A stretch of DNA of 64,000 nt from Nitrosomonas sp. Nm166 (lineage in GTDB: Bacteria; Pseudomonadota; Gammaproteobacteria; Burkholderiales; Nitrosomonadaceae), in assembly GCF_900112825.1 (NCBI RefSeq), contig NZ_FONE01000007.1, forward strand, positions 1 to 64,000, written 5' to 3'. Each line of letters begins with the position of its first letter. Within the stretch, counting starts at the first letter, position 1. The notes beneath the pieces are model-generated. The model was not told where the DNA came from. It saw only the letters and a list, made by a program, of their open reading frames with translations, and did no database searches. The position numbers and the translations under genes are program-made. This document shows, piece by piece, positions 17,811 to 27,290 of this stretch.

Positions 17811-18157
17811 TTACCGACTCTTTATCAGTTCCAATCGTTCATGTAATTCGGCGAATATTACAGGATCAACCGGCGGATTGGCATGTGGACTTCTCTTCAT
17901 GGTAAATTGCGAGCATTTCATATTCTCTTCAGAGGTCGGGCAATTCAGATACGCCATTTTCCTGGGCATCATAGTGATAGCCGTTGCGTTCGCGGTCATA
18001 ACCAGCGGTGCATTGAGATGCAAGCGCAGCGCATCAATGGTGCGCGTAACTGTGGCACGCGAGCATTCCAGTAATTCTTCAAGATTTCTATGCGATACTG
18101 GCAGGCGGCGGGTGCCAAGCTGCGGTGCAGCTTGCAGATTCGCTGGAGATTGTTCAT
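17811..18157 (-). pseudogene. WYL-family transcriptional regulator, N-terminal remnant
   Basis: Reading from ATG 18157, three frames must be joined. MNNLQRICKLHRSL gives way to GTRRLPVSHRNLEELLECSRATVTRTIDALRLHLNAPLV, which gives way to YDRERNGYHYDAQENGVSELP. Together they form the winged helix-turn-helix and linker of a WYL-type regulator (LxxLLxxxRRPVSxxxLxxxLEVSxATxxRDI, then YDRxxxGYxYD). At least two frameshifts and the loss of the whole WYL domain make it dead. Its former target is unknown; it may have controlled the adjacent SEC-C gene or the CRISPR locus. Confidence 0.75.
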
Positions 18158-18325
18158 TGATTTATTTGAATAATTTATCAGGTAATGCATTTAGAAAATT
18201 ACAAAACCGTTGATACTCAATTTCCCTTTAGCGTACCATAAGGCTCTCAAAAACATCAGGTATCGATCGAGATCAAATCTCCAACAAATGCCAATTGCAT
18301 TTTATCCGCTTGCGATTCAAAAATT

Positions 18326-18709
18326 ATGGAAAAAACGCAGGTAATGCCATGGTTTCTGGTTATTGTATTGACCGTGCTATCGTTTCCTGTCTGCGGCCAG
18401 CAGCCCCGGAATTTTCCTCCCGATAGCAAGCTGGGTAACGTGACCGCCGTTTCCTTTCCATTATTCACCATCAATGATCAACAGATGCGAATGGGAGCGG
18501 GCGGGCAGATTCGGGGCGTTGATAATATGATTATTTTGCCGAGTATGGCAAACTATGTTGGCCTGGTTCGCTATCAATTAGATATCATGGGCAATTTGCA
18601 TCGCATCTGGATTCTGACCCTAGACGAAGTTAAAGCGGCAGAAAAAGAGGGTCAGGAAATACCGAAAAAACGTTTTTTATTTTTTAAAAAAGCACTAGTC
18701 GATTTGTGA
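18326..18709 (+). CDS. Conserved hypothetical exported protein upstream of miaB
   Basis: 127 residues. It starts [24 protein letters not shown], a signal peptide with a possible cleavage after VCG; a lipobox reading is weaker. The mature part has [38 protein letters not shown] and a strand-rich core, then a basic tail. The stop overlaps the miaB start (GTGA), so the two are co-transcribed. The overlap with a tRNA-modification gene probably reflects operon history rather than function. No domain is recognised. Confidence 0.75.
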   Translation: MEKTQVMPWFLVIVLTVLSFPVCGQQPRNFPPDSKLGNVTAVSFPLFTINDQQMRMGAGGQIRGVDNMIILPSMANYVGLVRYQLDIMGNLHRIWILTLDEVKAAEKEGQEIPKKRFLFFKKALVDL

Positions 18710-20034
18710 ATAATAAGCTTTATATCAAAACCTTTGGTTGCCAGATGAACGAGTACGACTCGGAGAAAATGGCCGATGTCCTGCACGCCGCCTATGGCAT
18801 GGAATCCACCGATGATCCGGCGCAGGCCGATATCATTTTGTTTAATACCTGCTCGGTGCGCGAGAAAGCGCAGGAAAAAGTATTTCATGATCTCGGCCGT
18901 GTCCGACACTTGAAAGAGCGCAATCCCAATTTATTGATTGGCGTTGGTGGCTGTGTGGCCAGTCAGGAAGGCAAAGCCATTGTCAGTCGTGCACCGTTTG
19001 TCGATGTGGTGTTTGGACCGCAGACATTGCACCGGCTACCGCAACTCATCGAGACCCGCCGGACCACCGGGCGCTCACAGGTTGACATTTCATTTCCTGA
19101 GATCGAGAAATTCGATCATCTTCCGCCCGCCCGCACTGAAGGCGCGACAGCCTTTGTTTCAATTATGGAAGGTTGCAGCAAATATTGCAGTTTTTGCGTG
19201 GTGCCGTATACGCGCGGTGAGGAAGTTTCGCGACCACTGGATGATGTGCTGACCGAAATTGCTATTCTGGCTGATCAGGGTGTCAAGGAAATCACGCTGC
19301 TGGGGCAGAATGTCAATGCTTACCTGGGTGTGATGGATGATGGCGGAATTGCCGATTTTGCCTTACTGCTTGAGTATCTTCACGAGATACCCGGTATTGA
19401 ACGTATCCGCTATACCACTTCTCATCCCAAAGAATTCACTACGCGTTTGATTCAAGCCTACAGCCAGTTGCCCAAGCTGGTCAATCACCTGCATCTGCCG
19501 GTGCAGTCTGGTTCCGACAGAGTGCTGGCGGCGATGAAGCGCGGTTATAGCGTGCTCGAATACAAATCCATCATCCGCAGGCTGCGCGCAATACGTCCGG
19601 ATATTTCATTGTCCTCGGATTTCATCATTGGCTTTCCGGGAGAAACCGAGGCTGATTTCGCCGCAACCATGAGATTGATCGAGGAAATGAACTTTGATGA
19701 TTCCTACAGTTTCATCTACAGCCCGCGCCCCGGCACCCCGGCTGCTGATTTGCCTGATGACACACCGCAGGAAGTCAAACTGGAAAGATTGCAGCGATTG
19801 CAGGCACAGATTCATCAACAATCCCGTAAAATCGGCCAGCAGATGGTCGGCTCGATACAACGTGTGCTGCTGGAAGGGGTATCCAAGAAAAATACCGATG
19901 AATTTTTCGGTCGCACCGATAATAATCGTGTTGTCAATTTAGCGAGCAATCCCGACTTGATCGGTTGTTTTGTAGATGTGCGCATTACTGAAGCACGATC
20001 TCATACCTTGCGTGGTGAGGTACTATCTGAATAA
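18706..20034 (+). CDS. miaB: tRNA-2-methylthio-N6-dimethylallyladenosine synthase MiaB
   Basis: 442 residues, full length. This radical-SAM enzyme adds the 2-methylthio group to i6A37 of tRNAs reading UNN codons. N-terminal UPF0004 cysteines are in [25 protein letters not shown] and [11 protein letters not shown]. The radical-SAM triad is [17 protein letters not shown]. The C-terminal TRAM domain includes [19 protein letters not shown]. The start is GTG at 18706, overlapping the preceding stop. It heads the conserved miaB-phoH-ybeY-corC string. Confidence 0.97.
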   Translation: MNNKLYIKTFGCQMNEYDSEKMADVLHAAYGMESTDDPAQADIILFNTCSVREKAQEKVFHDLGRVRHLKERNPNLLIGVGGCVASQEGKAIVSRAPFVDVVFGPQTLHRLPQLIETRRTTGRSQVDISFPEIEKFDHLPPARTEGATAFVSIMEGCSKYCSFCVVPYTRGEEVSRPLDDVLTEIAILADQGVKEITLLGQNVNAYLGVMDDGGIADFALLLEYLHEIPGIERIRYTTSHPKEFTTRLIQAYSQLPKLVNHLHLPVQSGSDRVLAAMKRGYSVLEYKSIIRRLRAIRPDISLSSDFIIGFPGETEADFAATMRLIEEMNFDDSYSFIYSPRPGTPAADLPDDTPQEVKLERLQRLQAQIHQQSRKIGQQMVGSIQRVLLEGVSKKNTDEFFGRTDNNRVVNLASNPDLIGCFVDVRITEARSHTLRGEVLSE

Positions 20035-20108
20035 AGTAAGGAATTTTTACTTGCAAAGTATCTCGGCCGCTGAGAGAATCTTATTTATCGTAACAATTCC
20101 TCCAAACA

Positions 20109-21110
20109 TTGAAATCTAAACCTATCGAAATTTCTTTCAGTCCCGTCGATAATCAACGATTGGCCAACTTGTGCGGCACACTGGATGAAAACCTGAAACA
20201 GGTTGAAATAGCATTGGATGTAGCCATTTCACGTCGCGGCGAACATTTTAGCCTGGCAGGTAAATCTGATCAGACAAAATTGGCAGCGCAGGTGCTGCGC
20301 AATTTCTATGACCAGTCGCGGCATCATCTGAGTCTGGAACAGGTGCAACTCGGCTTGATTGAAGCGCTGAACCCACAGAACAGAACCGACTCAACCACTC
20401 ATCGCGATGAGAAGATCACTGACATCAAACAACCCGCATCGCCCGAGCTGTTGACACGCCGCAGCAATTTATACGGTCGCACCCCGCGTCAAACACAATA
20501 TCTGCAGCAAATTCAGGAGCATGATATAACGTTTGCGATCGGCCCAGCCGGTACGGGAAAAACCTATCTCGCGGTGGCAAGCGCAGTAGACGCGCTGGAA
20601 CGTGATCTGGTATCACGCCTGATCCTGGTTCGTCCGGCGGTTGAAGCGGGTGAACGTCTGGGTTTTCTGCCAGGCGACCTGACCCAGAAAGTGGATCCTT
20701 ATTTACGTCCACTGTATGACGCACTGTATGATTTGATGGGATTTGACAAAACGAGCAAGCAATTTGAACGTAATACGATTGAGATTGCTCCCTTGGCATT
20801 TATGCGTGGGCGCACGTTGAATCAGTCATTCATCATTCTGGATGAAGCGCAAAACACCACACCGGAGCAGATGAAAATGTTCTTGACGCGCATCGGCCTG
20901 GGCTCAAAAGCGGTGATTACCGGTGATGTGACGCAGATTGATTTGCCCAAGCAGCAGAAGAGCGGACTGATAGAAGCCCAGGAAGTGCTGAAAAATATCC
21001 GCGGTCTTGCGTTTACTCATTTTCAATCGGGAGATGTGGTAAGGCATCCTTTGGTGCAGCGGATTGTCAATGCTTATGAAAAACATGACAAACGTAGGCA
21101 GGAGTCCTGA
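20109..21110 (+). CDS. ybeZ: PhoH-like ATPase (YbeZ)
   Basis: 333 residues. A KH-like N-terminus precedes a single RecA/P-loop domain: FAIGPAGTGKTYLAVASAVDAL (Walker A), FIILDEAQNTTPEQMKMFLTR (Walker B) and KAVITGDVTQIDLPK. It partners with the endoribonuclease YbeY, encoded 12 bases downstream, in rRNA processing. The TTG start at 20109 has only a weak ribosome site, so a different start remains possible. Order and spacing match E. coli ybeZYX. Confidence 0.95.
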   Translation: MKSKPIEISFSPVDNQRLANLCGTLDENLKQVEIALDVAISRRGEHFSLAGKSDQTKLAAQVLRNFYDQSRHHLSLEQVQLGLIEALNPQNRTDSTTHRDEKITDIKQPASPELLTRRSNLYGRTPRQTQYLQQIQEHDITFAIGPAGTGKTYLAVASAVDALERDLVSRLILVRPAVEAGERLGFLPGDLTQKVDPYLRPLYDALYDLMGFDKTSKQFERNTIEIAPLAFMRGRTLNQSFIILDEAQNTTPEQMKMFLTRIGLGSKAVITGDVTQIDLPKQQKSGLIEAQEVLKNIRGLAFTHFQSGDVVRHPLVQRIVNAYEKHDKRRQES

Positions 21111-21122
21111 CAGCATCGCTGC

Positions 21123-21578
21123 ATGGGAAAATCATTCAAACTAGCCGTGCAATATGCGACAAGCGGCACAGAAATTCCCACGCGGCCGCAGTTTCGCCGC
21201 TGGGTGAAAGCGGCGCTGCTGCAGAATGCTGAGATTGTGCTACGAATTGTGGATGAAGCTGAAGGACGCGAACTCAATCAGCAATTTCGCAATAAAGACT
21301 ATGCGACGAACGTATTGACCTTTGTTTATGACGACATGCAACCGCTGACGGGCGACATTGTGTTATGTGCGCCGATTGTAAGCCAGGAAGCGCAGCAGCA
21401 GCATAAAAAATTGCTGGCGCATTATGCACATCTGACTGTTCATGGTGTTTTGCATTTGCAGGGATATGATCATATCGAAAATGCTGAAGCCGCGGTGATG
21501 GAGCAAATAGAAACCCAGATACTGGCCCGGCTTGGCTATGAGGATCCGTATACTGAACATGAAACATCTTCATCCTGA
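21123..21578 (+). CDS. ybeY: Endoribonuclease YbeY
   Basis: 151 residues. The zinc motif HGVLHLQGYDH (three histidines) is complete, and the strand before it reads NKDYATNVLTFVYDD, as expected. The enzyme matures the 3' end of 16S rRNA and takes part in ribosome quality control. It sits between its partner ybeZ and corC. Confidence 0.96.
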   Translation: MGKSFKLAVQYATSGTEIPTRPQFRRWVKAALLQNAEIVLRIVDEAEGRELNQQFRNKDYATNVLTFVYDDMQPLTGDIVLCAPIVSQEAQQQHKKLLAHYAHLTVHGVLHLQGYDHIENAEAAVMEQIETQILARLGYEDPYTEHETSSS

Positions 21579-21662
21579 TTATCTTGCTGATGACTTTTGA
21601 TTGATTACCACAACCGGATTTTTAACTCTTTTTCTTTTAGACTATTGAACTATCTATATAAA

Positions 21663-22511
21663 ATGGATGACCCATCACCTAAGAGCGGCTGGTTGGAGCG
21701 ATTAAGCACCTTGCTGATCCCCAAACCGGAAGACCGCGACCAACTCATCACCCTGTTACACTCCGCTTTTAAGCGCAATTTACTCGATTCGGATGCGCTG
21801 AGCATGATCGAAGGCGTCATGCAAGTTTCTGAAATTCAGGCACGTGATATCATGGTGCCGCGTTCGCAAATGGACGTTGTCGACATCAGCCAAAAACCTG
21901 AAAAATTCATTCCTTTTGTCATTGAAGCTGCACATTCCCGCTTTCCGGTCATCGAAGGTAGCGAAGACGATATTATCGGTATTCTGCTGGCGAAAGACTT
22001 GTTGCGTTACTACGCCGATCCAGAAGAATTCAATATTCGCGACATGTTGCGACCCGCCGTATTCATCCCGGAATCCAAGCGCCTAAATGTGTTGCTGAAA
22101 GATTTCCGTAGCAATCGTAACCATATGGCTATTGTCGTCAATGAATATGGCGGTGTGGCAGGGCTGGTAACGATTGAAGATGTGCTGGAACAAATCGTCG
22201 GAGAGATCGAGGATGAGTACGATTTTGATGAAGAAGAAGACAATATTGTGATGGAATCTGACGGAAGCTACCGGGTCAAGGCAATTACCGAAATTGACAG
22301 CTTCAACGAAGTGCTCGGTGCAAACTTTAGCAGTGATGACTGTGACACGGTGGGCGGGCTGGTATTGAACAAATTTAATCGTCTACCGAGCCGTAGTGAA
22401 TCAGTCGTCATCGATCACTTTAAATTTACCGTACAGCGCGCTGATAGTCGCCGCTTGCATATGCTCAAGGTTGAAAAAATTACGGTAGCGCCAGAAGCGG
22501 TTGCAGACTAA
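21663..22511 (+). CDS. corC: CBS-domain transporter-associated protein CorC (YbeX)
   Basis: I prefer ATG 21663 (MDDPSPKSGWLERL), where similarity to CorC proteins begins; the frame is open to a TTG at 21597. From ATG 21663 it has 282 residues. It contains two CBS motifs (ARDIMVPRSQMDVVDI and IRDMLRPAVFIPESKRLNVLLK), the linker VVNEYGGVAGLVTIEDVLEQIVGEIEDEYD, and the C-terminal CorC_HlyC domain with DCDTVGGLVLNKFNRLP. It has been linked to magnesium/cobalt efflux and ribosome function. The gene closes the ybeZYX string. Confidence 0.94.
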   Translation: MDDPSPKSGWLERLSTLLIPKPEDRDQLITLLHSAFKRNLLDSDALSMIEGVMQVSEIQARDIMVPRSQMDVVDISQKPEKFIPFVIEAAHSRFPVIEGSEDDIIGILLAKDLLRYYADPEEFNIRDMLRPAVFIPESKRLNVLLKDFRSNRNHMAIVVNEYGGVAGLVTIEDVLEQIVGEIEDEYDFDEEEDNIVMESDGSYRVKAITEIDSFNEVLGANFSSDDCDTVGGLVLNKFNRLPSRSESVVIDHFKFTVQRADSRRLHMLKVEKITVAPEAVAD

Positions 22512-22555
22512 AATAGTCCGCTGCTACCCAGAATCAACCATCTATCATCCGGCAC

Positions 22556-24343
22556 ATGCCCAAAATTACCACTCGTCCGTATGATGCAGAGATTTTCCAA
22601 GCCCTTAGTGAGTGTGGGTTACCGCCGGTGCTCGCCCGTATTTATGCTGCGCGGGGTATAGAAAATACGAGTCAACTCGAAACAGAATTGGTGAACCTGA
22701 TCCCGTTTGAGCGATTCAAAAATATCACCTTAATGGCCACCTTGCTGGCAGACGCCATCGCGGCAAGGAAACGTCTGCTGATTGTGGCGGATTATGATTC
22801 TGATGGCGCAACTGCGTGCGCTGTCGGCATCCGCATTTTGCGGAAATTAGGTGCCATGGTTGATTATCTGGTGCCTAATCGCTTTGAGTTCGGTTATGGA
22901 TTGACGCCGGAAATTGTCCACTTAGCATTTGCCACCAAACAACCTGACATTCTGATTACCGTCGATAACGGCATTGCCAGCGTTGATGGCGTGGCTGAAG
23001 CCAATCGGTTGGGTATGCAGGTATTCATTACGGATCATCATTTGCCAGGTGATACCTTACCTTCGGCAGTCGCCATTATTAATCCCAATCAACCTGGTTG
23101 CCCTTTTCCCAGTAAAAGTATTGCAGGTGTGGGGGTTATTTTTTACCTGATGCTGGCACTACGCGCTGAATTACGTCAGCGCGGCGCCTTTACAGCCGTA
23201 GATCCGGAGCCCAATCTTGCCAATTTTCTTGATCTGGTGGCGCTGGGAACCGTCGCTGATGTGGTCAAACTCGATAGCAACAACCGCATTCTGGTGCAGC
23301 AAGGCTTGCAGCGCATCCGTAAAGCGCGCTGCTGTGCAGGCATTCACGCATTACTGCAAGTGGCGCGGCGCGATTATCAGCAAGTTTCCACATACGAATT
23401 AGGTTTTATCCTGGGGCCGCGACTGAATGCAGCCGGACGTCTGGACGATATGTCATTGGGGATTGAATGCCTGATTACCGACGATGAGGCGTATGCAGCA
23501 GAAATTGCCAGGCAATTGGACGAATTGAACCGGCAGCGCCGGGAAATCGAATCCACCATGCAGGAAAGCGCATTAATCAAGCTGGAAGATGCGCTGCAAA
23601 GCCAGCAACCGAGAATCCAGGCAACTTATAGCATCTGCCTGTTTGATCAGGATTGGCATCAAGGCGTCATTGGCATTCTTGCTTCGCGCATCAAGGATAA
23701 ATATCATCGTCCGGTGATCATCTTTGCAGCCGGCAATACTGATGAATTAAAAGGCTCCGGTCGATCAATCCATGGCTTTCATCTGCGCGATGCGCTGGAT
23801 CTGATTGCCAAACGTTATCCTGGATTAATACTTAAATTTGGCGGCCATTCCGCCGCCGCTGGGCTGACCATCCAAGCCTGTCATTTTGAGCAATTCTGCG
23901 AAGCTTTTGAGGAAGCGGCACAAACCCTGCTGACACCGGCTGATTTGACGCGCGTGATTGAAACCGATGGTGATCTGGATATTTCTGAAATGAATATCGC
24001 ACTGGCGGAATGCCTCGACCGGCAGGTATGGGGACAAGGTTTTCCTCAACCTGCATTCACGGCGCGGTTTTATGTCGAAAGTCAGCGTATCGTGGGTGAG
24101 AAGCACTTAAAATTAAAATTAAGAAAACTGGATTTCAGTAATCAAGCTGAGATGCTGCCAATACCGCGAAAATCCGACGATTGTTACGAGGGTATGTTGT
24201 TTTTTCATAATGACCCGTTGCCCGACTGGATTGATGCGGTTTATCGGCTGCAGGCTAATGAATATAATGGTAAAACAACTTTGCAATTGTTGCTTGAGCA
24301 TTGGTTTCAGGCTGATGATCAGGTAATTGACGATGCCTGGTGA
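22556..24343 (+). CDS. recJ: Single-stranded-DNA exonuclease RecJ
   Basis: 595 residues, close to the usual size. DHH-family motifs are complete: VADYDSDGATACAVG, TVDNGIAS, ITDHHLPG and LDLVALGTVADVV, followed by RLNAAGRLDD and, in the DHHA1 part, FGGHSAAAGLT. It is the 5'-3' ssDNA exonuclease of recombination and mismatch repair. Its end overlaps the following gene by 11 bases. Confidence 0.96.
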   Translation: MPKITTRPYDAEIFQALSECGLPPVLARIYAARGIENTSQLETELVNLIPFERFKNITLMATLLADAIAARKRLLIVADYDSDGATACAVGIRILRKLGAMVDYLVPNRFEFGYGLTPEIVHLAFATKQPDILITVDNGIASVDGVAEANRLGMQVFITDHHLPGDTLPSAVAIINPNQPGCPFPSKSIAGVGVIFYLMLALRAELRQRGAFTAVDPEPNLANFLDLVALGTVADVVKLDSNNRILVQQGLQRIRKARCCAGIHALLQVARRDYQQVSTYELGFILGPRLNAAGRLDDMSLGIECLITDDEAYAAEIARQLDELNRQRREIESTMQESALIKLEDALQSQQPRIQATYSICLFDQDWHQGVIGILASRIKDKYHRPVIIFAAGNTDELKGSGRSIHGFHLRDALDLIAKRYPGLILKFGGHSAAAGLTIQACHFEQFCEAFEEAAQTLLTPADLTRVIETDGDLDISEMNIALAECLDRQVWGQGFPQPAFTARFYVESQRIVGEKHLKLKLRKLDFSNQAEMLPIPRKSDDCYEGMLFFHNDPLPDWIDAVYRLQANEYNGKTTLQLLLEHWFQADDQVIDDAW

Positions 24344-25595
24344 ATTCATGCTAAACGGAGAGTTGGCTGCTTTGCCCTATTTCTTGACCAGCCTTGCAAT
24401 CGGCTTACTCATAGGGCTGGAACGCGAACGCAGTCCGGGTTCGAGGGCAGGGTTGAGAACATTTGCATTGGTTGCGCTATTTGGCACGCTGACCGCCATG
24501 CTAGCAGAAGAAACTACGCCTTGGCTGTTGCTAGGCGGTCTGTTCATAGTCGGCTTGATGATGATCGCTGCGTATGTCCGCGTCAAAACCGAGAGCGCGG
24601 AGCCGGGCACTACCACCATAGCGGCTATCCTTGTATGCTATGGTTTAGGTGCGGCGGTCTGGTATGGCAGTGATACACTGGCAATCATGCTGGCAATTAT
24701 TACGACAGTATTGTTGTATTTCAAGGCAGAATTGCACGGCATCACTGAAAAGCTAAGCCGGCGGGACTTAATTTCCGTGCTGCAGTTTGCCGTGCTGACA
24801 TTTATTGTTCTACCGATATTACCCGATAAGAATTTTGGACCTTATGAGGCGATCAATCCTTACCAGATCTGGTTAATGGTGGTATTGATCTCGGGTGTCA
24901 GTCTAGCGGGTTATGTGGCGTTACACCTCATCGGTCAGCAACACGGCGCAGTATTGGGTTTATTCGGCGGCCTGGTTTCTAGCACTGCCACAACACTGGT
25001 ATACGCGCGCCGCAGCACTGAAAACCAGAGCTTTACGCAACTAGCGGTGGTAGTCATCCTGACTGCCAATCTGACCGTACTGATTCGCCTGGCCATTGTC
25101 AGTGCAGTGGTTTCCCCTTCCATATTGCCACAATTGTTGCCGGTTTTAGGCAGCGGCTTTGTGCTTGGGGCGGTGGTTACGGCTTATTGGTGGCATCAAC
25201 TGAATCAGCAAAATGGATTAGCTGTGCCTGAGATTAAAAATCCAACTGAAATCGGTGCAGCCGCCGCTTTTGGCTTGATTTATGGCATTGTTTTGTTCTT
25301 TTCCGCGTGGCTATCTGATATCGCCGGAAATAAAGGATTATATGCCGTTGCGCTGCTATCAGGTCTGACCGATGTCGATGCCATTACGCTGTCGAGTCTG
25401 CGTTTATATGAGCTGGATAAATTACAAGCAACCGAAACAGTCATCGCGATTTCGCTTGGAATACTCTCCAATATGGGTTTCAAGTTCGGTCTTCTATACT
25501 TCATTGGTAGCACTTTGCTGGCCAAACAGTGCATTTCAGGTATGTTTGCAACCGCTGGCGGCATTGGTTTGGCGCTGCTGTTTTTTATCGGGTAA
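24333..25595 (+). CDS. MgtC/DUF4010 family membrane protein
   Basis: About 420 residues starting at ATG 24333; ATG 24348 is also possible. The first part is MgtC-like: LTSLAIGLLIGLERERSPGSRAGLRTFALVALFG, the signature of the MgtC/SapB fold. The C-terminal half is DUF4010, with SVLQFAVLTFIVLPILPDKNFGPY, FGGLVSSTATTLVYARRS and GLTDVDAITLSS. I count about twelve hydrophobic segments. It is an inner-membrane protein of unknown transport role. It overlaps recJ and is probably co-transcribed with it. Confidence 0.9.
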   Translation: MPGEFMLNGELAALPYFLTSLAIGLLIGLERERSPGSRAGLRTFALVALFGTLTAMLAEETTPWLLLGGLFIVGLMMIAAYVRVKTESAEPGTTTIAAILVCYGLGAAVWYGSDTLAIMLAIITTVLLYFKAELHGITEKLSRRDLISVLQFAVLTFIVLPILPDKNFGPYEAINPYQIWLMVVLISGVSLAGYVALHLIGQQHGAVLGLFGGLVSSTATTLVYARRSTENQSFTQLAVVVILTANLTVLIRLAIVSAVVSPSILPQLLPVLGSGFVLGAVVTAYWWHQLNQQNGLAVPEIKNPTEIGAAAAFGLIYGIVLFFSAWLSDIAGNKGLYAVALLSGLTDVDAITLSSLRLYELDKLQATETVIAISLGILSNMGFKFGLLYFIGSTLLAKQCISGMFATAGGIGLALLFFIG

Positions 25596-25933
25596 TGAGG
25601 ATCAAGATGACTTGCCGCTAATTCCTGAGGGTGAGGCGATTTTTCCTATTGCTCAGCTTGAAGCTGATGAAGGTTGATACCAGGTTGAAGCATTCAACGC
25701 TAGCGTTATCCGGAATAAAAAGATACAGGATGTTTAAGGTAAAACAAAACAGCAGGAAAATAATCGCAAGCTGGAATAATCAATTATCATCGCGGCCGAA
25801 TAAACTTAAAGGCAGGTGAATTAAAAACTACAGCTTGCGAGCCTATCAAATAATAAAGAAAGAATTTTTTCGTTTGATCAATATTAATCAATTGCTTAAT
25901 TGCTTAATCTCCTTAAAGACAAAATTCTTCCTT
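25596..25933. other. Intergenic stretch, no gene seen
   Basis: About 340 bases between convergent genes. A short frame reading NEDQDDLPLIPEGEAIFPIA (about 25594-25677) looks like a protein tail, but it has no start of its own and may be a remnant. The rest is AT-rich, with no clear terminator. Confidence 0.35.
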
Positions 25934-26638
25934 TTAGCTTAGAAGCGGGACTCGGCGGGGTGTCATCTTTGTTGAATTCTTCTGAGACTCCGCTAATTTG
26001 TTTACCACACGACTCCAAGCTGACTCGAAGGCATCCAGTAAAACCTCACCTACTAGGGTTCCCGATGAAACAAGATCCTCTACCGGTGTCAGGTGCGAGT
26101 GGAATTTACAGATACGCTCCAAAACTTCCTCATAAGCATGAGGTTGAAGATCATCGAGAGAGTAAATACAAAGATGCGAATATTCCTGTCTCTCAGCTAA
26201 ATTTTTCCCCACCTCTACAAGCAGCTTAGCTGCATCGTATTGCCCTTGTTTCAGAAGGATATTCATCATTTCTCCAACGACGCGAACTTTGCCATATTTT
26301 AATTGCAGGCTATGAATAGGGTCTCCGATAACTTCCTGGAAAGCCTGTTCTTTAAGTTCTCCATCAATCACGAAGCTGAATAGCAGAAATTTAGCATCAA
26401 AAAATCTGAGCTGACCTCGGTTTTTTAAAGTTTGAGCATCTAAGCCCAGCATTTCCATGTTGGAAATGACATTTTTTCTTAGCGCCATGTCGGCGATAAT
26501 TATAACTCCTTCACCATTCAATACACCTTCTTGAATGTAGCGTGCAATTGCTTCAGCCCGAAGCGTCTCACTCTGACAAATTTGAACAAAATGATTGCCA
26601 GCAGTGCTAACTAATTGCCATGTTCGATTTGCTTCCAT
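25934..26638 (-). CDS. MEDS-domain sensory protein
   Basis: 234 residues. One MEDS domain (the sensory domain of methanogens, methylotrophs and DcmR) fills residues 10-200: HFVQICQSETLRAEAIARYIQEGVLNGEGVIIIADMALR, then RFFDAKFLLFSFVIDGELKEQAF, then VRVVGEMMNILLKQGQYDAAKLLVEVGKNLAERQEYSHLCIYS. The fold resembles an inactive P-loop ATPase, and such proteins act with two-component or anti-sigma regulators. No kinase or output domain follows. It stands alone, with 650 bases of AT-rich DNA upstream. Confidence 0.85.
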   Translation of the reverse strand: MEANRTWQLVSTAGNHFVQICQSETLRAEAIARYIQEGVLNGEGVIIIADMALRKNVISNMEMLGLDAQTLKNRGQLRFFDAKFLLFSFVIDGELKEQAFQEVIGDPIHSLQLKYGKVRVVGEMMNILLKQGQYDAAKLLVEVGKNLAERQEYSHLCIYSLDDLQPHAYEEVLERICKFHSHLTPVEDLVSSGTLVGEVLLDAFESAWSRVVNKLAESQKNSTKMTPRRVPLLS

Positions 26639-27290
26639 ACATCCTCCAAAATTGAAATTTGTTTACGAGATTGATTAGCGCTATAAACCAATACTCATAA
26701 GTAATTTAAAATTATATGAATGAATAAATAACTACTTTCTAAGTGAGCCAATTACATTTTTTCGAACCCGTTCTGTTTCAAGTTTCATAGCTTATAGTCA
26801 GCACCATAAAAATATGACTCATTCGACTCATTCATTCTATATAGAATCTTGGCTTAGATAAGTTTAACCACGACCTGGCAGATCTTCGGGTGACAAAGTG
26901 AAAGGAGTCAGTGAAGTGCGGATAAATATAAGTGGTTATACCTGAGCGAATATAGGTAAGCTCAAGTTAAAAGATGTTTTCATATCGCAGAGGAACACGT
27001 TGAACAGGTTAATCAATTAATGTAAAAAATATTTGTATAAAATAATCAGTGAATTATTACGTAAAATAACAGAAATAATAGATTAAAAATGTATAATCCA
27101 ATTAAAAAATTTCGTAATAATATCATGAAATTTGAATGAGATCCACTAATTCCGATCCGGTCGCATAAATCCTTTTGAGAAAAACAGTATTGCTGAGTTT
27201 GGTATGAGTCTTTTATTTATTAAATAGACAGGAAGTATATGAAAGCGATGGATATTCCATTCGTGCATGTCTTTGCATACCCCTCCCGTA
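26639..27290. other. AT-rich intergenic stretch
   Basis: About 650 bases without a supportable coding frame between the MEDS gene and the 3' end of the catalase-like gene. It contains several TAATAA/TTAATC-rich runs near 27000-27130. The promoter of the MEDS gene should lie in the first 100 bases. I see no hairpin with a T-run. Confidence 0.4.
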
